64,000 bases of DNA from Planctomycetota bacterium (GCA_016719295.1 JADKAF010000001.1:5580001-5644000); one strand, 5' to 3'; counted from the first letter of the stretch, positions 26,793 through 35,698 are shown. Notes: generated from the letters alone by a model not told the origin. Translations and numbers: made by a program.

Positions 26793-27809
26793 TCAGGTGC
26801 GGGCGAAGGGTGCGAGAATCAGGACGTTGCGGCCGTCGAGCTTCTTCCAGAGCACGAAGCCCTCGTCGCCGAGCTGTTCGAGATGTCGCTGGAACGCATT
26901 CCTCGGGCGCATCTTCTTGTCCTTGAATCGAGCACGCATCTCGGGCTCCGTAGCTCCACGCGGGCACGTCGCCAGATGCATCACAACTTGCCTCTGGAGG
27001 TTGCTGGGCAGATTGAAGATCCGGCCGGAGTAGAACACCCAAGACCAGTCTGGTTCATGCAGGGCGGATTGCTTGTGAAGTTCAGAGTACGGTTCGCAGG
27101 TTAGGCAAGCCCCCATTCTCTGAGCGTCCTCGACCGTCGCAACGAATGGGGCTGATGAGGTGGTGGCAGGGCCCGACTTCCGTCTTGATCTGCGCGTAGT
27201 GGCATTACCAGATCTAGCGTTTTTTCCGTAACGCTCATAGGCAGACATATGAATCATTCCGCCAGCGGCTTCTGTAACGCGCGCTTCGCTAATGTTCAGC
27301 GCTTCGAGAAGGCATGCCACTGCTCCGCTATGTCGACGCAATGGCAGATCACCAGCGCACAGGCTATCGTTGTGCTTGACGTTGAACGCGAGTGTGTCGC
27401 GAACTGCGCCGATGATTCCTGGGGCGTCTGTAGAGATTGCCGGAGACCAGAGCATCGTCGGGATTTTCTGGCATAGGAACTCCCCACATACCAGGCAAAG
27501 ATAGGCATAGCGCTGCAGCAGATCCGCGAAGCGCTTGGTCCTTGGACACCGCGCACTTCCTATCTGGGACAGGACGCGAGATGCGGAATCAAGGATCTGA
27601 GTGAGAAGCGTCGGAACCCCTTCTTTGGCTGGAAAGAGAGCGGCGAGCTCGGGGTCTGGGCGTGGTCCATCGTGAAGCGTGAACAATCTGCGGCCGATGC
27701 CGAAGAACACTTCATTCGCGCCGGCAGCTCGTCGTCTACGCGTTCTCCGACGCCGGCTGTCTGGGCGCTCGGGATCCTGTTGGCGGTCGTCCGGAGCCTC
27801 TTCAGTCAT
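26793..27809 (-). CDS. Winged-helix DNA-binding protein, candidate replication initiator
   Basis: The protein is ~338 residues from ATG 27809 (a TTG at 27857 is an alternative). The N-terminus is Arg-rich. The middle has LLQRYAYLCLVCGEFLCQK and DTLAFNVKHNDSLCAGDLPL with several cysteines. The C-terminus is a clear winged helix (LQRQVVMHLATCPRGATEPE, ARFKDKKMRPRNAFQRHLEQ, GFVLWKKLDGRN). It ends exactly at the iteron array and precedes the primase. It may bind the iterons as initiator or as repressor. I do not recognise the family. Confidence 0.55.
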   Translation of the reverse strand: MTEEAPDDRQQDPERPDSRRRRTRRRRAAGANEVFFGIGRRLFTLHDGPRPDPELAALFPAKEGVPTLLTQILDSASRVLSQIGSARCPRTKRFADLLQRYAYLCLVCGEFLCQKIPTMLWSPAISTDAPGIIGAVRDTLAFNVKHNDSLCAGDLPLRRHSGAVACLLEALNISEARVTEAAGGMIHMSAYERYGKNARSGNATTRRSRRKSGPATTSSAPFVATVEDAQRMGACLTCEPYSELHKQSALHEPDWSWVFYSGRIFNLPSNLQRQVVMHLATCPRGATEPEMRARFKDKKMRPRNAFQRHLEQLGDEGFVLWKKLDGRNVLILAPFART

Positions 27810-28584
27810 CGCGCAAGCTCGCTGATTGGGACCCGGTGCGAAGGCTAGCCTGATCAAGCCCGAGTTTCAGCGCCCAGAAGCAGAACGCGACTTTCGCTCC
27901 GACGAAATCCAACACTAAGAGCCGTAAAACGGATGCACTGCCGTCGGCTAGCTCCTATGCCACGGGGGACCGTGCCCACCCGCATCTTCTGCGCTATTCC
28001 GCTCAAGGTTCCGGAACATGGGAACGGCCCTGCGCGTTGCGGTGAAACCCACGGCGCATTCCAGCCAGCATGCGACCCGCCGCCCGGGCGCTGGATCCAG
28101 CCGGATCGGGCGCTCCGGGGTGCCAATTTGGCGCAGATCGCGCCGATCCGCGTCGCATAGGACGCGAAATGCGACCTCGATCGCCCTGATCGGATCGGCG
28201 CCGTCCCCGGGTTCCCACCTCGATCATCCGCGCCGGTCAACGCCGCGTTCGTCCCGAGCTCCTGTATCGCCTGGCTTCGCCGTCCCCTCCGCAGCTCCGA
28301 TCCGCGCGGCATTTGGCCCTGAACGCCGCGGCGAGCACGCGCATCTGGCCCGGCGCCGACCCTTCGGAAGCTCCGGTTCGCCCGCGCCGCAAACGACCAG
28401 AGCGGGTGCCCAACTCTGTCCCATTGAGCGGCGGATTCCGGGCCCCGTGGAGGACGAGCGAGCTCACGTTCGGGTACAGGACCCCAGCAACCTCAACGGT
28501 TCTCGGGCCGAATGCGCGTGTCCCCGCTGTCCCTGTCGCAATCTCGTGGGACATTGCCCGTGTCTCAGCGAAGCCGCGGGGCGA
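27810..28584. other. Divergent intergenic region without convincing genes
   Basis: Open frames here (for example on the minus strand at 27854-28312) lack recognisable motifs and have poor codon character. The region separates the leftward replication genes from the rightward methyltransferase-terminase operon and ends at the promoter at 28585-28614. Confidence 0.4.
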
Positions 28585-28614
28585 TTGACGCGAGCCGAGG
28601 CGTGTCGTTAGTAT
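28585..28614 (+). promoter_or_regulatory. Sigma-70-like promoter for the methyltransferase-terminase operon
   Basis: TTGACG (28585-28590) and TAGTAT (28609-28614) are separated by 18 bases. The site lies ~80 bases before the ATG of the ParB-methyltransferase gene, in an otherwise gene-free divergent region. It is the best consensus-like promoter I found in this GC-rich window. Confidence 0.6.
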
Positions 28615-28692
28615 TCCGTTCGTCCGGGCTGTCAATCCAAGTCCCCTTCCAAGCCCAGCCCCAGAGAGGCCGTGCTCGCTCGAGCGCGGTGC

Positions 28693-30003
28693 ATGGGCAT
28701 GGAAGGCACGAGCTGTCAGATCGAGTGGGTGGAGCGCCAGCGGCTCAGCCCCAATCCTGCGAACCCGCGCCTCAACGACGAGGCGGTCCCGCACGTCGCG
28801 GCGTCGATCAAGCGCTTCGGCTGGCAGGTGCCGATCGTCGCGAAGCGCAGCGGCGAAGTCGTTGCGGGGCACACGCGCCTCCGAGCCGCGGAGCAGCTCG
28901 GCCACGCTCGCGTGCCGGTGATCTGGTTCGAAGGCAGCGATCTCGACGCGACTGCGTTCGGAATCGCGGAGAACCGTTCCTCGACCTTTGCTGCTTGGGA
29001 CGAGCCCGCGCTCGCGAAGCTCCTCCAGGAACTCCGCGCGGAGGACGCGCTGGAGGGCGTCGGCTTCAGCGACTCCGAGATCGACACGCTGCTCCGAGAG
29101 CTCGAGCTCGACGAGCCGCGCACGGTCGATGATCCCGGCGAACAGGAGCCGCCCGCGGAGCCAGTCACGCGGCTCGGGGACCTATGGATCCTTGGCGATC
29201 ATCGCCTCCATTGCGGCGACTCGACGAACGCCGAGCACATGGAGCGGCTGATGGGCGACGATGTCGCGCAGCTCCTCGCCACCGATCCTCCGTATCTTGT
29301 CTCGTACCGGGGCGACAACCACCCGTCCGAGCATCACCGCAAAGCCGGCCGAGTCGCAGGCGAGGGCAAGCAGCTCGGCAACAAGCATTGGGACGACTAC
29401 ATCGATCCCGAGAGCAGCGTGGAGTTCTTCGCCGCTCTACTCCGCGTCGCGCTGAAGCACTGCACCGAGCGCGTGCCGGTCTACCAGTGGCACGCGACGC
29501 GCCGGCAAGCGCTCGTCGAAGAGGCGTGGAAGCAGAACGGCCTCCTGCTCCACCAGACGATCATCTGGGCGAAGAGCCGCGGGGTCTTGACCCGCAGCAT
29601 GTACCTCTGGGCGCACGAGCCGTGCTTCTTCGGCTGGAGACAAGGCTTCATGCCCGAGAAGGACCGCAGACCGCCGCCGAGCGAGCGCACGGTGTGGGAG
29701 ATCGCGCAGCCGGATGAGGGCGGCAGGGCAATCCACCCTACGGCGAAGGCCCTCGAGATCTTCGAACGTCCGATCCGCTACCACACCCGGCCAGGCGAGA
29801 TCGTGCTCGAGCCCTTCAACGGAAGCGGCTCGCAGATGATCGCGGCGGAGCGGCTCGGACGCCGGTGTCGCTCCATGGAGCTCAGTCCAGCCTTCGTCGA
29901 TGCCGCGCTCCTGCGCTGGGAGAAGGCCACGGGGAGGCAGGCCGTGCTCGACGATGATGGGCGAACGTTTGCGGAGATCGCGAAGGAGAGAGCGTCATGC
30001 TGA
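28693..30003 (+). CDS. ParB-like nuclease domain / DNA methyltransferase fusion
   Basis: The protein is ~436 residues from ATG 28693 (28699 possible). The N-terminal ParB/sulfiredoxin-like domain has ANPRLNDEAVPHVAASIKRF, GEVVAGHTRLRAAEQLG and FGIAENRSS. The C-terminal N4/N6 methyltransferase domain has the catalytic ATDPPYLVSY motif and the SAM-binding EIVLEPFNGSGSQMIAAERL, followed by MELSPAFVDAALLRWE. These fusions are typical early/packaging-region genes of phages, acting as orphan methylases against host restriction. It is first in an operon with overlapping starts through TerS. Confidence 0.92.
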   Translation: MGMEGTSCQIEWVERQRLSPNPANPRLNDEAVPHVAASIKRFGWQVPIVAKRSGEVVAGHTRLRAAEQLGHARVPVIWFEGSDLDATAFGIAENRSSTFAAWDEPALAKLLQELRAEDALEGVGFSDSEIDTLLRELELDEPRTVDDPGEQEPPAEPVTRLGDLWILGDHRLHCGDSTNAEHMERLMGDDVAQLLATDPPYLVSYRGDNHPSEHHRKAGRVAGEGKQLGNKHWDDYIDPESSVEFFAALLRVALKHCTERVPVYQWHATRRQALVEEAWKQNGLLLHQTIIWAKSRGVLTRSMYLWAHEPCFFGWRQGFMPEKDRRPPPSERTVWEIAQPDEGGRAIHPTAKALEIFERPIRYHTRPGEIVLEPFNGSGSQMIAAERLGRRCRSMELSPAFVDAALLRWEKATGRQAVLDDDGRTFAEIAKERASC

Positions 30004-30215
30004 TTTTCATCGGAGCAACCGTCGCGGCGGGTTGGTTCATCGCGTGCTTCGTCGGGCTCGTCAGTCCAGCCGTAGCGAACCTCCTGAACTGCCTACTCCT
30101 GCTCGGCGTCTTCATCGAATCGGTCCGCGCGCAGCGAGCCACGGCTCGTCTCTGGCGAGAGCTCGATACGAAGCCCCGAGTGCGCGAGGCGAGCGGCAAG
30201 GAGCGTGCGTCGTGA
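29997..30215 (+). CDS. Small membrane protein
   Basis: The 72-residue protein overlaps the end of the methyltransferase gene by seven bases. It has two predicted membrane helices (MLIFIGATVAAGWFIACFV and VANLLNCLLLLGVFIESV) and a basic C-terminal tail. Its stop overlaps the next start (GTGA). Function unknown; small membrane proteins before a terminase gene are common in prophages. Confidence 0.7.
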   Translation: MLIFIGATVAAGWFIACFVGLVSPAVANLLNCLLLLGVFIESVRAQRATARLWRELDTKPRVREASGKERAS

Positions 30216-30448
30216 CCCTGCTCTGGATCGTCAGCGCAGCATCATTGCTCGCGACCTGGCTGAACATCCGCGGCGTCCGCGCTTGCTTTGCCATCTGGGC
30301 ACTCACGAACGCCGTCTGGGCCTCGATTGACTACGTCGTCGGGATCTACCCCCAGGCAGCGTTGCACGCGGTCTACTGCGCGCTCGCCCTCTACGGCTTC
30401 CACCACTGGGGCAAGCGCGTGGATCCGGATTGGAGCAGCGCGACATGA
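30212..30448 (+). CDS. PnuC-like small membrane protein
   Basis: The 78-residue protein starts with GTG. Three hydrophobic segments (LLWIVSAASLLATWLNIRG, CFAIWALTNAVWASIDYVVG, AALHAVYCALALYGFHHWGK) and the N-I-R-G, W-x-x-x-N and Y-G-x-x-W signature resemble the PnuC nicotinamide riboside transporter, but with fewer helices. This is a known type of phage membrane protein. Its stop overlaps the TerS start (ATGA). Confidence 0.65.
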   Translation: MTLLWIVSAASLLATWLNIRGVRACFAIWALTNAVWASIDYVVGIYPQAALHAVYCALALYGFHHWGKRVDPDWSSAT

Positions 30449-30894
30449 AACACTCGAAGCTCCCGAGCGACGCGTTCGAGTACTACTTCTCGCTCGGCGT
30501 CGACCGCAGCTACACCGCAGTCGCGAAGCGCTACGCGGTGGCGCGGAAGACCGTGAACAGGCACGCCATCGCGGAGCGGTGGCAGGAGCGGATTGCGGAG
30601 CGCGAGCGGAAGGCGCGCGAAGCGACCGAGCAGCGTGCCATCGAAACGCTCGAAGAGATGAACGCGCGCCACCTCCGCGTCGCCAAGGCGATTCAGGCGC
30701 GCGCTCTCGACGCGCTTCGAACGCTGCCGCTCTCCACCGCGATGGAAGCGGTACGCGCTCTCGAGATCGGAGTCAAGCAGGAGCGGCTCGCCCGCGGCGA
30801 GCCGACCGATCGCGCCGCCATCGATGTTGAGAGCGTCATCAAGCGCGAGTACGAACGCTGGCTGGTTCGATCCGATGACACACCCCGCACCTGA
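30445..30894 (+). CDS. Terminase small subunit-like DNA-binding protein
   Basis: The 149-residue protein has an N-terminal HTH (YFSLGVDRSYTAVAKRYAVA, RKTVNRHAIAERW), a charged coiled coil (AERERKAREATEQRAIETLE) and a C-terminal helix. This is the layout of small terminase subunits that recognise the packaging site. It directly precedes the large subunit and overlaps its start by ~20 bases. Confidence 0.75.
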   Translation: MKHSKLPSDAFEYYFSLGVDRSYTAVAKRYAVARKTVNRHAIAERWQERIAERERKAREATEQRAIETLEEMNARHLRVAKAIQARALDALRTLPLSTAMEAVRALEIGVKQERLARGEPTDRAAIDVESVIKREYERWLVRSDDTPRT

Positions 30895-32158
30895 TCTCCG
30901 TCTCGACAAGGCCCAGGTCTTCGCGGATCTGAACTACGAACCGCATGAGGGACAGCGCGTCGTGCACGAGTCGCGTGCGCTGCGCCGCGTCCTCGCCTGC
31001 GGCGTGCGCTGGGGCAAGACCAGATGCGCCGCGATGGAAGGCATCGCTGCAGCGCTCGCACCGCGCGCCACCTCGATCGGCTGGATCGTTGCGCCAACGT
31101 ACGATTTGGCCGACCGAGTCTATCGCGAGATCCAGGCGATCATCGGCATGCAACTGAAGCATCGCTTGATCTCGATGAAGGAGCACGATCGCCGCATCTT
31201 GCTCCGGAACCTAGCCGGCGGCGTGTCGGAGATTCGCGCAAAGTCGGCCGATAACCCCGTGAGTTTGCTCGGTGAAGGACTCGACTGGCTGGTCGTTGAC
31301 GAAGCGGCGCGTCTCCGCGCGCACATCTGGGAGAACCACTTGGCGCAGCGTCTGATCGATCGGCGCGGCTGGGCCCTGCTCATCTCAACGCCGCGCGGAA
31401 AGGGCTGGTACTTCGACAGCTTCCGTCGCGGACAAGGCAAAGACACGAGCTACGAGTCGTGGAGCGCTCCGAGCTGGCAGAACCCGCACCTCGATCGCGA
31501 GTTGATCGAGGCGGAGCGCGCGCGCCTGCCCGAGCGCGTGTTCATGCAGGAGTTCGGCGGCCAGTTCATCGAGGGCTCGGGCGCGGTGTTCCGGAACGTC
31601 CGCGAGTGCGCGACGGGCTCGTGGCAACAGCCCAATCGCAGCGACAGCTACTATGCCGGGCTCGACCTCGCGAAGGTCGAAGACTACACGGTGCTGGTGG
31701 TCATGAACCGACGCGGCGAGGTCTGCTTCGTCGATCGCTTCCATCGTCTCGATTGGAACCTGCAGATCGTGCGCATCAAGGCCGCGCTGCAGCGCTTTGA
31801 CTCGCCCCGCCTACACGTCGACTCAACGGGCAGCGGGGAGCCGATCTACGAGGCGCTGATGCGCGAGGACATCTACGCGACGGCCTATCCGTTCACCGCG
31901 AAGTCAAAGACCGCGCTGGTCGATCATCTCTCCCTCTTGCTCGAGCGGAGGGAGATCGTGCTCCCACGACCAGAGCTCTGGCCCGAGGGGATCGACGAGC
32001 TCGAAGCGTTCGAGTACTCGGTGACCGAGAACGGGCATGTGCGCAGCTCTGCGCCTTCGGGCCAGCACGACGATTGCGTGATGGCACTCGGTCTCGCCTC
32101 GCTGCTCGCGAAACCGCCGGAAGGATCGGGCATCACGATCATGCGGATGCAGTACTGA
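30875..32158 (+). CDS. Phage terminase large subunit, paralogue 1
   Basis: The protein is 427 residues from ATG 30875. The ATPase part has Walker A LACGVRWGKT, the Q-like GWIVAPTYDLADRV, Walker B LDWLVVDEAARL and the coupling motif LISTPRGKGWYFDSF. The nuclease part has acidic positions in AGLDLAKVEDYTVLVVM, LHVDSTGSGEP and GQHDDCVMALGLA. The protein is full length for a TerL. The next gene is a second TerL about 80% identical by eye. No portal or capsid gene follows in the window. Confidence 0.93.
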   Translation: MTHPAPDLRLDKAQVFADLNYEPHEGQRVVHESRALRRVLACGVRWGKTRCAAMEGIAAALAPRATSIGWIVAPTYDLADRVYREIQAIIGMQLKHRLISMKEHDRRILLRNLAGGVSEIRAKSADNPVSLLGEGLDWLVVDEAARLRAHIWENHLAQRLIDRRGWALLISTPRGKGWYFDSFRRGQGKDTSYESWSAPSWQNPHLDRELIEAERARLPERVFMQEFGGQFIEGSGAVFRNVRECATGSWQQPNRSDSYYAGLDLAKVEDYTVLVVMNRRGEVCFVDRFHRLDWNLQIVRIKAALQRFDSPRLHVDSTGSGEPIYEALMREDIYATAYPFTAKSKTALVDHLSLLLERREIVLPRPELWPEGIDELEAFEYSVTENGHVRSSAPSGQHDDCVMALGLASLLAKPPEGSGITIMRMQY

Positions 32159-32183
32159 ATCCGGGAGAACAACGGTCTGCACC

Positions 32184-33464
32184 ATGGCACCGATCGACTC
32201 CTCCCTCCGCCTCGACAAGGAGCGCTTGTTCGCGGATCTCCGCTACGAGCCACATGAGGGTCAACGCGCGGTGCATGCGTCGCGCGCGCCGCGGCGAGTG
32301 CTGGCGTGCGGAGTCAGGTGGGGCAAGACGAAGGCGGCAGCGATGGAAGGCATCGCCGCCGCACTCGAGCCGAAGCAGAGCTCGGTCGGCTGGGTGACCG
32401 CGCCGACCTACGATCTTGCCGATCGCGTCTTCCGAGAGATCCAGGCCATCGTCGGCATGCAGCTCCCACATCGGCTGATTGGGATGCGCGAGCATGAGCG
32501 CAAGATCCTGCTGCGGAACCTCGCGGGCGGAGTCTCCGAGATTCGCGCAAAGAGCGCGGACAATCCCGTGAGTCTGCTCGGCGAGGGCCTCGACTGGCTG
32601 GTCATCGACGAAGCCGCTCGCTTGAAAGCTCACGTGTGGGAGTCGCACCTCGCGCAGCGGTTGATCGACAAGCGAGGGTGGGCACTGCTGATCTCGACGC
32701 CGCGTGGAAAAGGCTGGTACTTCGACGCGTTTCGACGCGGGCAGGGGCGAGACAGTGACTACCAGAGCTGGAACGCGCCGAGCTGGCAGAATCCGCATCT
32801 TGATCGCGAGCTGATCGAGGCGGAGCGCGCACGGTTGCCCGAGCGAGTGTTTCTACAGGAGTTCGGCGGGCAGTTCATCGAAGGCTCGGGTGCCGTGTTC
32901 CGAAACGTGCGCGAATGCGCGACCGGAAGCTGGAAGGAGCCGGAGGCGCATCAGAGCTACTTCGCGGGACTCGATCTCGCGAAGGTCGAGGACTTCAGCG
33001 TGCTCGTCGTGATGAACCGGGCAGGCGAGGTCTGCTTCGTGGATCGATTCCACCGGCTTGATTGGGCCCTGCAGGTGGGGCGAATCCGGACCGCGCTGGA
33101 GCGCTACCGGAACGCGCGAGTGCGCGTCGACTCGACGGGTGCGGGGGAGCCGGTGTTCGAGGCGTTGCGACGCGAAGGGGTGCTCGCGGAGCCGTACCCA
33201 TTCACGGCGCGGAGCAAGGCCGCTCTGATCGATCATCTAGCCTTGCTGCTCGAGCGCCGCGAGATCGTGCTGCCGCGACCCGAGCTCTGGCCCGATGGAA
33301 TCGACGAGCTGGAGTCGTTCGAGTACGCAGTGACCGAGACCGGTCACGTGAAGAGCTCCGCTCCGGCGGGTCAGCACGACGACTGCGTTGCGGCCCTCGC
33401 GCTCGCCGCATTCCACGCCCGGCCTGCCCGATCGGGGCGGATCGGTTCCAGAGTGATCGGGTGA
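32184..33464 (+). CDS. Phage terminase large subunit, paralogue 2
   Basis: This 426-residue protein keeps every motif of paralogue 1 (LACGVRWGKT, LDWLVIDEAARL, LISTPRGKGWYF, GLDLAKVEDFSVLVVM, VRVDSTGAGEP, GQHDDCVAALAL). It begins 25 bases after the first gene. Both copies are intact, and synonymous as well as amino-acid changes are spread along the whole length, so the duplication is old and both copies seem maintained. Either they pack different substrates, form mixed oligomers, or one regulates the other. Confidence 0.93.
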   Translation: MAPIDSSLRLDKERLFADLRYEPHEGQRAVHASRAPRRVLACGVRWGKTKAAAMEGIAAALEPKQSSVGWVTAPTYDLADRVFREIQAIVGMQLPHRLIGMREHERKILLRNLAGGVSEIRAKSADNPVSLLGEGLDWLVIDEAARLKAHVWESHLAQRLIDKRGWALLISTPRGKGWYFDAFRRGQGRDSDYQSWNAPSWQNPHLDRELIEAERARLPERVFLQEFGGQFIEGSGAVFRNVRECATGSWKEPEAHQSYFAGLDLAKVEDFSVLVVMNRAGEVCFVDRFHRLDWALQVGRIRTALERYRNARVRVDSTGAGEPVFEALRREGVLAEPYPFTARSKAALIDHLALLLERREIVLPRPELWPDGIDELESFEYAVTETGHVKSSAPAGQHDDCVAALALAAFHARPARSGRIGSRVIG

Positions 33465-33671
33465 ACCGATGCGAATTGGCGTGCGCAGGCCTGGAGCGGC
33501 GCGGAGAAGCGGAGAGCGCCATCCTCGCTGCGGTCGCCGTTGGCGTCGACGCGAGGCGTGCTCTTCACGTGCTCGGTCGCAAGGATCGGCGCGGTTCAAC
33601 TCCGTCCACATGACGGATCTCGCGCGCCACCAGATCTTCAGAGAGAACGGCCTTGGCTACCGGCCCGACCC

Positions 33672-33682
33672 GAGCGTGTATG
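33672..33682 (+). promoter_or_regulatory. GAGCGTGTATG motif, instance 1
   Basis: The 11-mer occurs 25 bases before the start at 33707. Identical copies are at 34568-34578 and 36526-36536, each 25-36 bases before a small-gene start. TGTATG may be an extended -10 element. Confidence 0.45.
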
Positions 33683-33706
33683 TCGACGACCCGAGAGGAC
33701 ACCACC

Positions 33707-33868
33707 ATGGACACCTACGACCTGGCCGAACGCGAAGCACACCGGATGGCACGAGAGGCCTTCGGCCCGAACGTCGACCGCGCGATCCGGATGGCGCTGG
33801 AGCGCGCGTTCCGCGCCGGATACGAGCACGCGAAGCGCGAGCAACGAGCCCGGGAGCCGAGGCGATGA
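33707..33868 (+). CDS. Tiny helical protein
   Basis: A 53-residue protein with AEREAHRMAREAFGPNVDRA and ALERAFRAGYEHAKREQRAR. The C-terminal half resembles that of the next protein (ALEAAYEAGKQAKK), so the two may be related helical hairpins. It overlaps the next start (ATGA). It is the first gene after the terminases; 33465-33706 carries no other convincing gene. Function unknown. Confidence 0.6.
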   Translation: MDTYDLAEREAHRMAREAFGPNVDRAIRMALERAFRAGYEHAKREQRAREPRR

Positions 33869-34041
33869 AGCCCGACAGCAAGCGCGACGCAACGGTCGAG
33901 CGGATCGCGAAGGAGATCCTCTGGCTCGAGACCCTCGACTCTCGCGGCCGGGACCGCTTGGACTTTCACGAACTCGGCGTCAGCTCGATCCGTGCGGCGC
34001 TCGAAGCCGCGTACGAGGCGGGCAAGCAGGCCAAGAAGTAG
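33865..34041 (+). CDS. Small protein resembling DUF6900
   Basis: A 58-residue protein: VERIAKEILWLETLDSRGRD, RLDFHELGVSSIRAALEAAY, EAGKQAKK. The ETLxxRxxDxLDFHE...V..IR.AL..AY.AG pattern matches the small DUF6900 phage/plasmid family as I remember it. Coupled to the preceding gene. Function unknown. Confidence 0.6.
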   Translation: MKPDSKRDATVERIAKEILWLETLDSRGRDRLDFHELGVSSIRAALEAAYEAGKQAKK

Positions 34042-34072
34042 GGCGCGTTCGCTGCCGCCAAGGACCACGACG

Positions 34073-34510
34073 ATGCAGAGCCGCACCAGCTTCGCGATCG
34101 AGATCGACGGCAAGCTCTACGCCAACGCGTCGCTGCGGCAGATCGACTTCGCGATCCGCCTCCTCGAGCAGAAGGAGCTGGCCCAGGAGCGCGCAGCGAA
34201 GCGCTTGGGTACGCCGATCGAACGCCAGCCCTACGCTCGCAGCGCGGACTTCCTGAGCGCGCCCACGAAGCCACGGACGCGCTTCCAGGGCCGCATCGCC
34301 GAGCTCACGCACTGCCCGGAGATCGAGGTACACGGGATCGAGTGGCTGCTGCGCGATGCGAATGCTGATCCGGAGCTGCTGCGGACCTCGCAGATCGTCT
34401 ACGAGGTGTCCTGCGCGTACCGGATCCTGCGCTGGCTGGTGGCGCGGGCTCCACGTGGCGATGTTGCGGCTCGCGAGCTCCTCGCGCGGATCGATCGGGA
34501 GAGTCGCTGA
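34073..34510 (+). CDS. Hypothetical protein
   Basis: A 145-residue protein from ATG 34073, just after the leader AGGACCACGACG. The same leader stands before the start at 34604. It contains SFAIEIDGKLYANASLRQID, a helical region (LLEQKELAQERAAKRLG) and a second helical region (VYEVSCAYRILRWLVARA). No known family recognised. It belongs to the run of small accessory genes of element A. Confidence 0.6.
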   Translation: MQSRTSFAIEIDGKLYANASLRQIDFAIRLLEQKELAQERAAKRLGTPIERQPYARSADFLSAPTKPRTRFQGRIAELTHCPEIEVHGIEWLLRDANADPELLRTSQIVYEVSCAYRILRWLVARAPRGDVAARELLARIDRESR

Positions 34511-34567
34511 ACACGCGTGGTGAATCCGAGAACGCTGCTGCTTATGCCTACACTTCGGGCGCGCGCA

Positions 34568-34578
34568 GAGCGTGTATG
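34568..34578 (+). promoter_or_regulatory. GAGCGTGTATG motif, instance 2
   Basis: It lies 25 bases before the start at 34604, the same distance as instance 1 from 33707. See 33672-33682 and 36526-36536. Confidence 0.45.
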
Positions 34579-34603
34579 TCGCTCACCAACGAGGACCACG
34601 ACG

Positions 34604-34921
34604 ATGACCACCACGAAGACCACGCGCGGCTCCCTGACCCTGGAAGCCGGAGTCGATCCGAAGCACCTCGGCGCGCAGCTCACGATCACCAACAACGCGC
34701 CGATGACCACGCGCGAGTTCCGCGCCGCAGTCCTGCGCCTCGCCGCCGAGATCGAAGAGCGGAGCGATGGCGAGCGCTGGCTGGTGCATGTCGAGCGCGG
34801 CGAAGCGTGGGGAGCGCCGGGCCGCGAGACTCGCACCGCGCGGATCTGGATCGAGTGCGCAACCGGGACCGACGAAGAGGAAGCTGGTGCGGTCGCCTTC
34901 CTGATCGAGGTGGCTCGATGA
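34604..34921 (+). CDS. Hypothetical protein
   Basis: A 105-residue protein: TTRGSLTLEAGVDPKHLGAQ, APMTTREFRAAVLRLAAEIE, GERWLVHVERGEAWGAPGRE. It looks like a small alpha/beta protein. It overlaps the next start by four bases (ATGA). No family recognised. Confidence 0.6.
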   Translation: MTTTKTTRGSLTLEAGVDPKHLGAQLTITNNAPMTTREFRAAVLRLAAEIEERSDGERWLVHVERGEAWGAPGRETRTARIWIECATGTDEEEAGAVAFLIEVAR

Positions 34922-35160
34922 GCTACTACGCCAAGGCGATCGCGCAGGAGCTCGGGTGCGCGGAGGACGAAGCGGCGCGGATCGAAGCGATCGTGCGCTG
35001 GGAGCATGCGACGCTGAATGGGCTATCGAAGTCGCGGCTCCGGCGCGAGGCGCGGATCGCGCAGCAGGTGCTCGCGGAGCTGCGGGCGGAAGCGGTGGAC
35101 TCGGTCGAGGCGAGGGCGATGCTGGCGCAGGTCGAGCTTGAATCGCGGACCTGCGTGTAG
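34918..35160 (+). CDS. Small helical protein
   Basis: An 80-residue, mostly helical protein (AIAQELGCAEDEAARIEAIV, SKSRLRREARIAQQVLAELR). Translationally coupled to the gene before it. Its last codons overlap a TAGAAT box that may be the promoter of the RNA candidate downstream. Function unknown. Confidence 0.55.
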   Translation: MSYYAKAIAQELGCAEDEAARIEAIVRWEHATLNGLSKSRLRREARIAQQVLAELRAEAVDSVEARAMLAQVELESRTCV

Positions 35161-35164
35161 AATC

Positions 35165-35272
35165 GGGGCCGCAAAGCTCGCCGACCGCGAGTGACGGACG
35201 GAAACCGCGCGTCCCCACACAAGGATCGGAAGCCGCTCTGCTTGGCGCATGCGCTGGTGGGGCGGCTTTTTT
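35165..35272 (+). ncRNA. Candidate small RNA ending in a terminator
   Basis: About 105 bases between the coding end at 35160 and a good intrinsic terminator hold no open frame. A TAGAAT box (35158-35163) could be the -10 element; no well-spaced -35 is visible. The segment is rich in short inverted pairs and ends in an AAGCCGC...GCGGCTT stem plus T-run. It lies between the two groups of small genes of element A. This is inference; an unremarkable 3' UTR is the alternative. Confidence 0.35.
35230..35272 (+). terminator. Rho-independent terminator
   Basis: AAGCCGC (35230-35236) pairs with GCGGCTT (35262-35268), and the T-run continues to 35272. The loop itself holds the palindrome GCGCATGCGC, which can extend the stem. 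It closes the transcription unit that starts with the methyltransferase gene. Confidence 0.7.
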
Positions 35273-35338
35273 CGTCGGCGCGCTGTATCTCCACCCCTAG
35301 CTTGCTGCCGCCGCCTTCGCTCGGCTGTGTGTGCGCTC

Positions 35339-35698
35339 ATGAAGAAGCGCATCCACGAGTTGACCGTCGAGCGCCTGGTCATCCGCGAGCCGAACCAAGG
35401 CCGCATCCGCGCCGTGCTCGAGACCGGCGGCGACTGCGCCGTTCCAGGCGTGCGGCTCTCGCTGCTCGACGCGAGGGGCGAGCCGGCCATCGTCATGCAG
35501 ATCGGTGACGAGGGGGCGCCGGTCGTTCACGTTGGCCATCCGGATCGCGGAGTGACGGTCACGATCTCGCCGAGCGCGGTCGACCTATGGGCGGGCGGAT
35601 GCGTCGTCGCGAGCGTGCGGTCGTCGGAGGACGGCGGCGTGGTTGAAGTCGCGGATGGGGATGGGCGCTGCACGCGGACGTGGCGGGAGCGGCGCTGA
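35339..35698 (+). CDS. Hypothetical beta-rich protein
   Basis: A 119-residue protein: ELTVERLVIREPNQGRIRAV, VPGVRLSLLDARGEPAIVMQ, VVHVGHPDRGVTVTISPSAV. Repeated short strands suggest a beta-sandwich or beta-helix repeat. It has no signal peptide. It follows the terminator by ~65 bases, so it is a new transcription unit. No family recognised. Confidence 0.55.
   Translation: MKKRIHELTVERLVIREPNQGRIRAVLETGGDCAVPGVRLSLLDARGEPAIVMQIGDEGAPVVHVGHPDRGVTVTISPSAVDLWAGGCVVASVRSSEDGGVVEVADGDGRCTRTWRERR

Noticed and set aside
27854..28312. Minus-strand open frame of 152 codons upstream of the winged-helix gene
   Set aside because: No motif, poor codon character and no ribosome site; lies in the divergent control region.
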